Of a stretch of DNA of 48,175 nucleotides, positions 7,806 through 16,142 are shown one piece after another. Location of the stretch: NCBI GenBank assembly GCA_017882905.1, contig JADGOO010000214.1, forward strand, positions 1 through 48,175, read 5' to 3'. Each line of letters opens with the position of its first letter. Position 1 is the stretch's first letter. Under the pieces are notes generated by a model. It worked only from the letters and a program-made list of their open reading frames with translations, was not told where the DNA came from and ran no database searches. The stretch comes from Acidimicrobiia bacterium. GTDB lineage: Bacteria; Actinomycetota; Acidimicrobiia; IMCC26256; PALSA-610. The translations under genes were made by a program, and so were the position numbers.

Positions 7806-8716
7806 CCCGTGTGACGCGCCCGGTGTGGCAGGTCAAGCAACGTCGCGGCTTGGGCCGGCGACGCGGCGGTGCGGCCGGCCGTTTCGATGATCGCCAGCGC
7901 TTCGCGCACGAGGCCGGCGTTGGTGGGTGTGCGCTCCGCCACGAGGTCTTCGAGGCCCACGTGGAGATGGCCGCCCGCGTCGAGCACAGCGCGCACGAAA
8001 TCCGGATCGGCCGTGAGGTCGCCGCCGATCACCGCGGCCGACCACGGCAGCGGGCAGCCGTCGAGGATCTCGAGGTAGGCGTCGAGCGCGCGCGCCGTGG
8101 GCGGCAGGCCGAACGGCACACCGCGGTGCGTGCCGCCGAGGTAACCGGCCTCGCCACCGAAGTACAGCTTCACCATCGCGCCGGGCGGCATCGCGCTGGA
8201 TTCCCACCACACCCGTGCAGCGCGCAGGAACCCGGGTTCGAAGATGGCCAGCTGCGGGCCGAGCCCCAGGCGCCGGTTGAGCTCCATCTGGTAGCGCACG
8301 TCGTCGTGACTGTTCGCGTACACGAAGCCGCCCCGCGGCACACCGTGATCATCGAGCGAACCGAAGTTCACCGAGCCGGGATCACACAATCCGACGCGCA
8401 TCGTGCACTGCTGAACGAGTGGTTCGAGGTGCGAGTACATCGCGGCAACGGAGCCGGCACCATTCACCGTGGGGTACAGCAAGGCGTCGGGACGCGCCGC
8501 GAACACGGGCTGCCAGCCTTCGAGATAGCGAGCCGCGGCATCATCGCCCGACACGCCGAACCGGTCGATGTGGTTGTGCACGATCGACGCGCCGGCTTCG
8601 AAGCACGCCAGAGCGTCGGCCGCGATCTCGTCGGGCAACACGGGAACGTGCGGATTGCGCGCCTTGGGTGTGGCCCCGTTGATGGCCGCTTCGATGATGA
8701 CCGCGTCGTTCGTCAT
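7802..8716 (-). CDS. BKACE family enzyme (DUF849, beta-keto acid cleavage)
   Basis: A 304-residue TIM-barrel enzyme of the 3-keto-5-aminohexanoate cleavage family. It begins with VIIEAAINGATP and has ASIVHNHIDRFG (the Zn-binding His-x-His) and VGLEDLV near the end. BKACE enzymes exchange the acid part of a beta-keto acid with acetyl-CoA. The ATG overlaps the stop of the nitroreductase gene upstream (ATGA). It is the last gene of the catabolic cluster that starts with the SDR gene. Real substrate unknown. Confidence 0.88.
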   Translation of the reverse strand: MTNDAVIIEAAINGATPKARNPHVPVLPDEIAADALACFEAGASIVHNHIDRFGVSGDDAAARYLEGWQPVFAARPDALLYPTVNGAGSVAAMYSHLEPLVQQCTMRVGLCDPGSVNFGSLDDHGVPRGGFVYANSHDDVRYQMELNRRLGLGPQLAIFEPGFLRAARVWWESSAMPPGAMVKLYFGGEAGYLGGTHRGVPFGLPPTARALDAYLEILDGCPLPWSAAVIGGDLTADPDFVRAVLDAGGHLHVGLEDLVAERTPTNAGLVREALAIIETAGRTAASPAQAATLLDLPHRARHTG

Positions 8717-9375
8717 GACGGCGACCAGAGCGGTTCCGCGATCTCGAAGCCGACGGGCGCTCCCCACTGATTGCGATACGACACCTCGTGCACCGGCCGG
8801 CGCGGCGCAATGCCCCACCGCCCCGTCGGGTAGCCGAACGTGACGCACGACGAGAAGAGCCAGCCGTCTTGCTTCGGCACACCGAGCACGTCGAGCACCG
8901 CGTCGAGCTGGAACAGGAAGACGCTCGTCCACGCGCTGCCCACGCCTTCGGCGCGGGCTGCGAGCATCGCCGACCACGTGGCCGGGCAGATCGAACCGCC
9001 GCTCGGGTCGTACTGCACGAAGCTGAACAGGAGCAGCGGGTAGGCCTCGAAGTGGTCGGCGAGGTGCTGCGCGCTGCTCCGAATGCTCACGAACTCGCGG
9101 GCGTCGGGCGACTCGGGATCGGCCTCCGCGGCTTCGGCCCGCTCCTTGTAGATCGTGACCCACAGCTGGCCGAGGCACTCGCGGTAGATCGGGCCGAGCT
9201 TCGCCTTCACGTCGGGGTCGTCGACCAGCAGGAACCGCCAGTTCTGCGTGTTGCCCCCGCTCGGCGCACGCACGGCGGCATCGAGGATCTTGCGTTGCAC
9301 CTCGACCGGGATCGGATCGGCCTTCACGCGCCGCATGGCGCGCGTCGTGTAAAGGGCTTCGTAGACGTCCATCAC
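8713..9375 (-). CDS. Nitroreductase family protein
   Basis: A 220-residue FMN-dependent nitroreductase-fold protein. Its start YEALYTTRAMRRVKADPIP with APSGGNTQNWRFLLV are the FMN-binding parts of the family, and the end SCVTFGYPTGRW is the usual C-terminal strand. These enzymes reduce nitro, quinone or enone groups with NAD(P)H. The gene starts 3 bp after the hydratase stop and overlaps the BKACE start. The MM start leaves a one-codon ambiguity. Confidence 0.9.
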   Translation of the reverse strand: MMDVYEALYTTRAMRRVKADPIPVEVQRKILDAAVRAPSGGNTQNWRFLLVDDPDVKAKLGPIYRECLGQLWVTIYKERAEAAEADPESPDAREFVSIRSSAQHLADHFEAYPLLLFSFVQYDPSGGSICPATWSAMLAARAEGVGSAWTSVFLFQLDAVLDVLGVPKQDGWLFSSCVTFGYPTGRWGIAPRRPVHEVSYRNQWGAPVGFEIAEPLWSPS

Positions 9376-9378
9376 CCG

Positions 9379-10209
9379 TCAGCCTTCCACACGGTCGGAC
9401 TTCTGCGCGCCTTTGACGGCGTCGAGCGCACGGCGCATCTGCTCGCGCACCGACGCCTGATGGCCGGCGAGTGCCTGGAGGTCGCTGCCGGCACGGATGG
9501 CGGCCCGCACGCCCATGATGTCCATCGCCCGGTGCACGGAGCGCTTGTTGATCTGCTGCAGATCGCTCGGGACGCGCGCCACCCGTGCCGCGATGTCGAG
9601 CACGGCCGCCTCGAGCGCGGCGGCGGGATACGCCCGGTTCACGAGCCCCATGCGCGCGGCTTCGTCGCCCGTGATCGAGTCGCCCGTGAGCAGCAGCTCC
9701 ATCGCGTGACGGATCCCCACGAAGTACGGGTGGAACTGCATGTCGGGCGGTGACAGCACCCGCGTCACCGGATAGCCGATCTGCGCGTCGCTCGCCGCGT
9801 AGGCGAGGTCGCACGCCGCCATCAGCTCGGTGCCGCCCGCGAGCGCGTAACCGTGCACCTGAGCGATCACCGGCTTCGCGAGATCCCACATGCCGAACCA
9901 GCCGTCGCTCACATGCCGCGACCACTTGCCGTCGCCGTCGGCGCTCCAGCTCGGCTTGTCACCCCAGAGCGACGAGCCGAGGTCGTAGCCCGACGAGAAG
10001 CAGGGCCCGGCGCCGCGGATCACCGTCACCCGCACGTCGGGATCGTCGTCGTGGACGTGCAGCGCGTCGAAGAGCTCGATGCGGGTGCGACCGTCGATGG
10101 CGTTGCGCTTCTCGGGCCGGTTGAGCGTGATGCGCGCCACATGCTCGACCGGACGGTCGACGGCGATGCGCTCGAGGCCCGGATCGTGATCGGCGTCGGA
10201 AGGCGTCAT
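9379..10209 (-). CDS. Enoyl-CoA hydratase/isomerase family protein
   Basis: A 276-residue crotonase-fold enzyme. ITLNRPEKRNAID is the N-terminal signature. GAGPCFSSGYDL and GYALAGGTELMAACDLAYA form the oxyanion hole. The usual catalytic Glu pair is not clearly present in the second loop, so hydratase activity is not assured. The ATG overlaps the LLM oxidoreductase stop (ATGA), which supports this start over the longer open frame. Confidence 0.9.
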   Translation of the reverse strand: MTPSDADHDPGLERIAVDRPVEHVARITLNRPEKRNAIDGRTRIELFDALHVHDDDPDVRVTVIRGAGPCFSSGYDLGSSLWGDKPSWSADGDGKWSRHVSDGWFGMWDLAKPVIAQVHGYALAGGTELMAACDLAYAASDAQIGYPVTRVLSPPDMQFHPYFVGIRHAMELLLTGDSITGDEAARMGLVNRAYPAAALEAAVLDIAARVARVPSDLQQINKRSVHRAMDIMGVRAAIRAGSDLQALAGHQASVREQMRRALDAVKGAQKSDRVEG

Positions 10210-11258
10210 GCGCGGGTCTGCTCCTTCGTGCCGGCGAGGTCGGCCATGAGCTCGAGCGCCTCGGGCTGATGCGTGCGCACGACGAGCGTGGTCGCGCCAC
10301 AGCCATCCCATTCCGCGAAACGTTGCTCGATGCGCTGAGGTGAGCCGATCAGGCCGCCTTGGTCGACGAACTCGTCGGGCACCGCCGCCGTCGCCTCGTC
10401 GCGCCGGCCGGCGAGGAACAGCTCCTGGATGCGCGCCGCCGCTTCGGGAAACCCGACGCGCGCCATCGACTGGTTGTGGAAGTTCATGCTCGGATGGCCC
10501 ATGCCGCCCACGTACATAGCGATGCGCGGCTTCGCCGCGTCGATCACCTTCTGCACGTCGTCGGTCACGTGCACGGTGACGCTCGGCGCGATCTCGAACC
10601 CATCGGGCCTCCCGCCGGCTCGGCGGGCGAACCCGGCCGCTAGCTGCGCGTCGTACGTCTCGCGCATCATCGCCGGGCGGAAGCCCATCGGGATCCAGCC
10701 GTCGCAGCGCTCTGCGGCAAGACCCACGTTGCGCGGGCCGCCGGCGGCGATCCAGATCGGCAGCTCCTCGGTGTGCAGGATCGACTTCAGCGGCTTGCCC
10801 ATGCCCGTGGCGTCGGCACCCGCGTAGGGCACGCTCAATGCAGTGCCGGCGTGTTCGAGGGGACCGTCGCGCCGCAACGCCTTGCGGATGATCTCGATCG
10901 TGTCGGCGAGCCGGGCGCCAGGCCGCGCCCACGGCGCGCCGTACCAACCCTCGACCACCTGCGGGCCCGACAGACCGAGCCCGATGATCGTGCGGCCACC
11001 TCCCGCCATCGCGTCGACGGTGGCCATGGCCATCGCAGTCGCCGTCGGAGTACGGGCCGACACCTGGATGACGGCCGTGCCGAGCCGGATCCGGTTGGTG
11101 TGCGCGGCGAGGAATGCGAGCGGTGTGATCGCGTCGGAGCCGTAGGCCTCGGCGGTCCACACGCTGTCGTAGCCGAGCGCTTCGGCCCGCTGGACCTGTT
11201 CGACCGGCACGCGCAGTCCCTTGCCCGACCAGAGGTCGAGCCCGAGACCGAGCTTCAC
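10206..11258 (-). CDS. LLM class (F420-type) oxidoreductase
   Basis: A 350-residue luciferase-like monooxygenase family protein, beginning MKLGLGLDLWSGKG. It contains RIRLGTAVIQVSARTPTATAM and TIIGLGLSGPQVVEGW, typical of coenzyme F420-dependent members in actinobacteria. The cofactor is inferred from family resemblance. It sits between the SDR gene (86-bp gap) and the hydratase (4-bp overlap), so it belongs to the same catabolic transcript. Confidence 0.9.
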   Translation of the reverse strand: MKLGLGLDLWSGKGLRVPVEQVQRAEALGYDSVWTAEAYGSDAITPLAFLAAHTNRIRLGTAVIQVSARTPTATAMAMATVDAMAGGGRTIIGLGLSGPQVVEGWYGAPWARPGARLADTIEIIRKALRRDGPLEHAGTALSVPYAGADATGMGKPLKSILHTEELPIWIAAGGPRNVGLAAERCDGWIPMGFRPAMMRETYDAQLAAGFARRAGGRPDGFEIAPSVTVHVTDDVQKVIDAAKPRIAMYVGGMGHPSMNFHNQSMARVGFPEAAARIQELFLAGRRDEATAAVPDEFVDQGGLIGSPQRIEQRFAEWDGCGATTLVVRTHQPEALELMADLAGTKEQTRA

Positions 11259-11344
11259 GGTGTCACCGACTTCGTCGCAGAGGTTGCACAGGTGGTCACG
11301 GTGCGCACCGTAGAGCGCGGCCGCTCAGTTGCGCATCCGCACGA

Positions 11345-12115
11345 TCAGGCGGACAGGCCTCCGTCGACGACGAGGGTGCTCCCGGTGATGAACGAACCGG
11401 CCCGGCTCGCGAGCAGCAGCGCCGCGCCGATGATCTCGTCGGCATCGGCGATCCGGTTCAGCGGTACTGCCGCTTTCATACGCGCCATGCCCTCGTCGCC
11501 GTTGGCGCGAACCATGTCGGTGAGGAACGGGCCCGGCGCGAGCGCGTTGACCCGCACGTTGCGGCCGGCGAGCTCGATCGCCATCGATCGGCTCCAGTTC
11601 TGCAACGCAGCCTTGTTCGACGTGTAGATGCCGAGGCGCGCCGCGCCGCGCAGGGCGCCGACCGAGATCACGTTGATCACGGATCCGCCGTACGGCGACT
11701 GCTCCAGGTACGGGAGCGCGGCCTGGGTGAGCAGCATCGGGCCGAAGAGGTTCACGTCGTAGCTCTTCTGCCACGCCTCTTTCGTGTACTCCCCCATGCT
11801 CTGGGCGAGCGCGTTGGCGGCATTGTTCACGAGCACGTCGAGCGCGCCGAAGCGGCCCACCGTGGCCTCGACGAGGGCGCGCAGCTGGTCTTCGTCACCG
11901 AGGTGCGTGGGCACCGCGAGCGCCTCGCCACCGGCGGTTTCGATCTCGGCCACCACGGCCTCGCACGCCGGGGCCTTGCGGCTCGCCACCACGACCTTGG
12001 CTCCGACAGCGCCATAGGCCAGCGCGATCGAGCGCCCGATCCCCCGCGATCCCCCGGTGACGACAGCCACCCGGCCGGTGAGGTCGAAGAGCTCATGGAT
12101 CTCCTGGCGCTGCAT
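11345..12115 (-). CDS. SDR family oxidoreductase
   Basis: A 256-residue classical short-chain dehydrogenase. TGGSRGIGRS is the cofactor-binding Rossmann motif, NNAAN the structural motif, YTSNKAAL the catalytic Tyr-x3-Lys, and the protein ends TLVVDGGLSA. The start MQRQEIHELFDLTGR is chosen because the longer frame to 12199 runs through the divergent promoter region. It opens the cluster SDR-LLM-hydratase-nitroreductase-BKACE. Confidence 0.92.
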   Translation of the reverse strand: MQRQEIHELFDLTGRVAVVTGGSRGIGRSIALAYGAVGAKVVVASRKAPACEAVVAEIETAGGEALAVPTHLGDEDQLRALVEATVGRFGALDVLVNNAANALAQSMGEYTKEAWQKSYDVNLFGPMLLTQAALPYLEQSPYGGSVINVISVGALRGAARLGIYTSNKAALQNWSRSMAIELAGRNVRVNALAPGPFLTDMVRANGDEGMARMKAAVPLNRIADADEIIGAALLLASRAGSFITGSTLVVDGGLSA

Positions 12116-12155
12116 GTCGGCTTCGGTCCGCCCCGTGGAGTCGTCGTCAAGGTCG

Positions 12156-12168
12156 CCGTAGACTACGG
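12156..12168. promoter_or_regulatory. 13-bp perfect palindrome between SDR and cyclase genes
   Basis: CCGTAG-A-CTACGG lies in the 130-bp divergent gap, 41 bp upstream of the SDR start and 78 bp upstream of the cyclase start. It is a possible operator; no cognate regulator is visible nearby. Confidence 0.4.
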
Positions 12169-12245
12169 AGGAACAATCGCCGCAGCCCTCGATCGTCACC
12201 TAGAGTGGTTGCGCGACCCCGCTACGCGTACCTGGAAGGCGAGCG

Positions 12246-15200
12246 ATGCCGACACCGGCGCCCGCATCCACCGATCTGCTCGGCCCCTTCCTCCCGAGGC
12301 TGGTCCACGACTGGCTGGCCGACGAACCCGAGGTGCGCTGGCGCGCGCTCGACGCCACGGTCGTGTTCGTCGACGTGTCGGGCTTCACCCGGCTCTCCGA
12401 GCGCCTGGCCCGCCGCGGACGCGTCGGTGCCGAGGTGCTCACCGACGTCATCAGCGGCTGCTTCTCGCACCTGCTCACGGTGGCCTACGCCGAAGGCGGC
12501 GGCCTGCTGAAGTTCGGCGGCGACGCCCTGCTCATCTTGTTCAGCGGCGACGACCACACCGAGCGCGCGTGTCGCGCCGCGGTCGGCATGCGCGCTCGCC
12601 TGCGCGACGTCGCGCAGATCGATGTGCCGGGCGGCGGCGTGCGGCTCCGCATGTCGGTCGGCGTGCATCGCGGCGAGTTCCTGCTCTTCCTCGTGGGCAG
12701 CTCGCACCGCGAGCTCGTGATCACCGGACCGGCCGCGACCGAGACCGTCACCATGGAGTCGATCGCCGACGCCGGCGAGATCGTGGTGAGCAGCGCGACT
12801 GCCGCGCGGCTGGATCCGGCGGTGGTCGGCGCGCCCAAAGGCATCGGCCACCTGTTGCGCCGCGCGCCCGGAACGGCGTCCGACGCGGTGGCAGTACCCG
12901 TGGCGCCGCGCGGCGTCGACCTCGCCACCGGCGTCCCCCTCGCGTTGCGGCCTCATCTCCTCGGCGACGCCGACGAAGCCGAGCACCGCGTGGCAACGGT
13001 CGCGTTCGTGCACTTCGACGATGTCGACGAGATCGTGCAGAACCACGGGCCGGCCGAGCTCGCCGACGCGCTCGACGAGCTGGTCTCCGACGTCGCCACC
13101 GCTGCGAACGAGCACGGCATCACGTTCCTCGGCACCGACATCGACAAGGACGGCGGCAAGATCATCTTGACGGCAGGTGTCCCGCTTGCCTCCGGCCAGG
13201 ACGAAGAGCGCATGCTGCACGCACTGCGCCGCGTCGCGAGCACACCGCACCGGTTGCCGATCCGCATCGGAGCGAACCGCGGGCACGTGTTCGCCGGAAC
13301 CGTCGGGCCTACATACCGGCGCACCTACACGGTGATGGGCGACACGGTGAACCTGGCGGCCCGGTTGATGGCGGCGGCCAAGCCGGGCCAAGTGCTTGCG
13401 ACACCGGCCGTCGTGGAGCAGGCGCGCAGCACGTTCGACGCGCAGCCTCTGCCGCCGTTCATGGTGAAGGGCAAGTCGCGTCCGGTGCAGGCCCTGGCGG
13501 TCGGCGCACCGATCCGCACGTCGCCGCTCGCGCCCGCCGCGCCACTCGCGCTGGTGGGACGGGCCGAGGAATCGGTCGAGCTGCGCGACGCGATGGAAGC
13601 GGCGCGGGCCGGGCACGGACGCATGGTCGAGCTGCGCGGCGAGGCGGGTACGGGCAAGTCGCGACTCGTGCACGAGCTGCGCCACGCCGCGCCCGACGTG
13701 ACGATGGCCACTGTGGCGTGCCTGCCGTACGAGACCACGAACCCGTACTGGGCGCTGCGCGAGCTGCTCGAGCAGCTGCTGGGCGTCACCGACGGCGATC
13801 GCGACGCGGTCGAGGCTCGCTTGCGCGAGTTCGTCGCCGAGCGCTCGCCCGAGCTCGTGCCGTGGTTGCCGCTGCTCGCCACACCGTTGCAGCTCGATCT
13901 TGCCGATACTCCGGAGACGGCTGCGCTCGCACCTCGTTTCCGCAAGCAGCGCGTCGAGGAGACCACCGTCTCGTTGATCGCCGCGCTGCTCCCCACCGTG
14001 TCGCTCGTGACGCTCGAAGACGCGCACTGGATGGACGACGCTTCGACCGACGTGCTGCGCCTCGTCGAACAAGGGGTCGAGTCGGGTCCGTGGCTCGTGT
14101 GCGTCACGCGCAACGACGACGACACCGGCTTCCACGCGACGCGACGCGAGTCTCGGGTACTGCACCTCGAAGCACTCGATCCGCACGACGCCGCCGACCT
14201 GGTGCGCGCCGCCACCGAAGAGCAGCCGCTTCGCCCACACGAGGTCGAACGCCTCGTGGAGCGAGCGGGTGGCAACCCGCGCTTCCTCATCGAGCTCGCA
14301 CGGGAAGCACTCGCCACCGGCACCACCGATTGGCTGCCCGAATCGGTCGACAGCCTCGTGTCGGCGCAGATCGATCGGCTGCCGCGCGCGACGCGCCGGT
14401 TCCTGCGCCACGCGTCGGTGCTCGGCCACGCGTTCGACACCGACCTGCTCGCCGCGGTGGTCGACGAGATCGACATGCCCCGCCGTCCCGAACTCGACCT
14501 CGGGCGCTATCTCGTGGCCGACGGTCCGGGCCGCCTGCGGTTCCGTCACGCGCTCCTGCGCGATGTGGCGTACGGCGGCCTGCCGTATCGCAGCCGCGCA
14601 CAGCTCCATCGCATGGCCGGTGAAGCGCTCGAGCAGTCACTCACCCGACCCGAAGATCAAGCGGCGCTGCTCTCGCTGCACTTCTTCCACGGCGAACGGT
14701 TCGACGCCGCGTGGCGCTACGGCCGGCTCGCGGCCGAGCGGGCGAGCAGCGGTTACGCCAACGTCGAAGCAGCCGAGCTGTACGAACGGGCAATCTCCGC
14801 GGCGCGTCGCGTCGAGGGTGTCGCGCCCGCCGACTTCGCGGCCGCGGCCGAGGCGTTGGGCGACGTGCGTGACCGAATCGGCGTGTACGACGGCGCCCGC
14901 GACGCGTACCGCATCGCGCGCCGGCTTCTCTCCGACAATCCCGTTCAAGGTGCGCAGCTCTGCCTCAAAGAGGCATGGATGGCCGAGCGACTGGGTCGTT
15001 ACTCGCTTGCAATCCGTTGGCTCGGTCGCGGCATGAAGCTGCTCGACGCGCACGCCGAGAACGATGTGGCGAACGCGTCGCGGGCCGCACTGAGTCAACG
15101 AGCCCAGATCGCAGTCTGGTATGCCGCGGTGCGCGAAACCGCGGGCCATCACCGCGAAGCCGTGCGCTGGTGCGAGACCGCGATCGAGCTCGCCCGCGCC

Positions 15201-16094
15201 TCCGATGATCGCGACGCACTGGCGCACGCGCTGTTCGTGCTCGACTGGGCCTACGCGGCGCTCGGCCGTCTCGACCTCGCCACGCACTCGGCCGAGGCAT
15301 TGCGGCTCTACGAGGAGCTCGGCAACCTCTCCGGTCAGGCCGTGGTGGCCAACAACCTCGGCGCGCTCGCCTACTACGACGGTCGGTGGCACGACGCGCT
15401 CGCGCTCTACGAGCAGGCGCGCGATGCCCGACTCCGAACGGGCGACGCGGTCGAGGCCGCACTGTCGAGTGCGAACATCGCCGAGATCCTCATCGAGCAG
15501 TCGCGCTTCGACGAAGCCGAAGCGCTGCTCCTCGAAGCGCGCCGTGTCTACCGGGCCGCCAACTATCGCAGCGGCATCGCCTGCGCTTCGGCGCGACTCG
15601 GGCGCGTCGCCGCGCGTACGGGTCGTCTCGACGAGGCCTACCGGTTGTTCGAGGAAGCCAAGCGGCTCTACGCGAGCGTCGAGGGCGTGTTCGAGGCCAT
15701 CGAGGTCGACAGCATGCTGGCCGAAGCGCTCGTGCTCGCCGGCGACGCCAACTTGGCGCTCGTGGTGGCCGACGCCGCGCTCGTACGCGCCCGCGCCGAA
15801 GGCGAGATCGGCGTGCTGGGCCCCGCGCTGTACCGCACACGCGGCTACGCGCTCGCGCAGCTCGGGCGCTTCGCCGAAGCCGACGACGCGGTCGACGAGA
15901 GCCTCACCCTCGCCCGCCAGCAAGGCATCGAGTACGAGGTCGCGCTCGACCTCGTGGCCTGCGAGCGCATCGACGGCTGGGCCGGACGCGCGCCGCGGCC
16001 GAGCGCCGAAGCCGTCGAGATCCTCGAACGGCTCAACGTGACCGAGGTGCCGGTGGCCTCGGAAGCACTCGGCGCGTCAACGATCTCGCTATAG
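12246..16094 (+). CDS. Double-cyclase/ATPase/TPR protein, soluble adenylyl cyclase-like
   Basis: A 1282-residue soluble protein. A first class III cyclase domain lies at about 35-190 and a second at about 245-420. An AAA/STAND-type ATPase follows (Walker A GEAGTGKS at 465-472, Walker B VTLEDAHW near 588-595), then a long TPR-like helical tail from about 790. The two metal Asp positions are in domain 1 (D43 in FVDVSGFT, D93 in KFGGDALL). Domain 2 has His at the first metal position but keeps K301, T362, N369 and R373, the base-binding and transition-state residues. This fits one composite ATP site, as in mammalian sAC. Function as an adenylyl cyclase is inferred. GGAAGG precedes the ATG. Confidence 0.88.
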   Translation: MPTPAPASTDLLGPFLPRLVHDWLADEPEVRWRALDATVVFVDVSGFTRLSERLARRGRVGAEVLTDVISGCFSHLLTVAYAEGGGLLKFGGDALLILFSGDDHTERACRAAVGMRARLRDVAQIDVPGGGVRLRMSVGVHRGEFLLFLVGSSHRELVITGPAATETVTMESIADAGEIVVSSATAARLDPAVVGAPKGIGHLLRRAPGTASDAVAVPVAPRGVDLATGVPLALRPHLLGDADEAEHRVATVAFVHFDDVDEIVQNHGPAELADALDELVSDVATAANEHGITFLGTDIDKDGGKIILTAGVPLASGQDEERMLHALRRVASTPHRLPIRIGANRGHVFAGTVGPTYRRTYTVMGDTVNLAARLMAAAKPGQVLATPAVVEQARSTFDAQPLPPFMVKGKSRPVQALAVGAPIRTSPLAPAAPLALVGRAEESVELRDAMEAARAGHGRMVELRGEAGTGKSRLVHELRHAAPDVTMATVACLPYETTNPYWALRELLEQLLGVTDGDRDAVEARLREFVAERSPELVPWLPLLATPLQLDLADTPETAALAPRFRKQRVEETTVSLIAALLPTVSLVTLEDAHWMDDASTDVLRLVEQGVESGPWLVCVTRNDDDTGFHATRRESRVLHLEALDPHDAADLVRAATEEQPLRPHEVERLVERAGGNPRFLIELAREALATGTTDWLPESVDSLVSAQIDRLPRATRRFLRHASVLGHAFDTDLLAAVVDEIDMPRRPELDLGRYLVADGPGRLRFRHALLRDVAYGGLPYRSRAQLHRMAGEALEQSLTRPEDQAALLSLHFFHGERFDAAWRYGRLAAERASSGYANVEAAELYERAISAARRVEGVAPADFAAAAEALGDVRDRIGVYDGARDAYRIARRLLSDNPVQGAQLCLKEAWMAERLGRYSLAIRWLGRGMKLLDAHAENDVANASRAALSQRAQIAVWYAAVRETAGHHREAVRWCETAIELARASDDRDALAHALFVLDWAYAALGRLDLATHSAEALRLYEELGNLSGQAVVANNLGALAYYDGRWHDALALYEQARDARLRTGDAVEAALSSANIAEILIEQSRFDEAEALLLEARRVYRAANYRSGIACASARLGRVAARTGRLDEAYRLFEEAKRLYASVEGVFEAIEVDSMLAEALVLAGDANLALVVADAALVRARAEGEIGVLGPALYRTRGYALAQLGRFAEADDAVDESLTLARQQGIEYEVALDLVACERIDGWAGRAPRPSAEAVEILERLNVTEVPVASEALGASTISL

Positions 16095-16142
16095 CGCGCG
16101 GCCGGCACCGGGCGCGAATCCGGGCGCGGCGTGGCGCGCGTG

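Noticed and set aside
12222-14609. Long open frame of 795 codons on the minus strand
   Set aside because: It is antisense to the cyclase/ATPase gene, rich in Arg, His and Gln, with no domain. High GC opens such frames opposite real genes.
11903-14623. 906-codon plus-strand frame across the SDR and cyclase genes
   Set aside because: Arg/Ala-rich translation without motifs, in a different frame from the clear cyclase domains.
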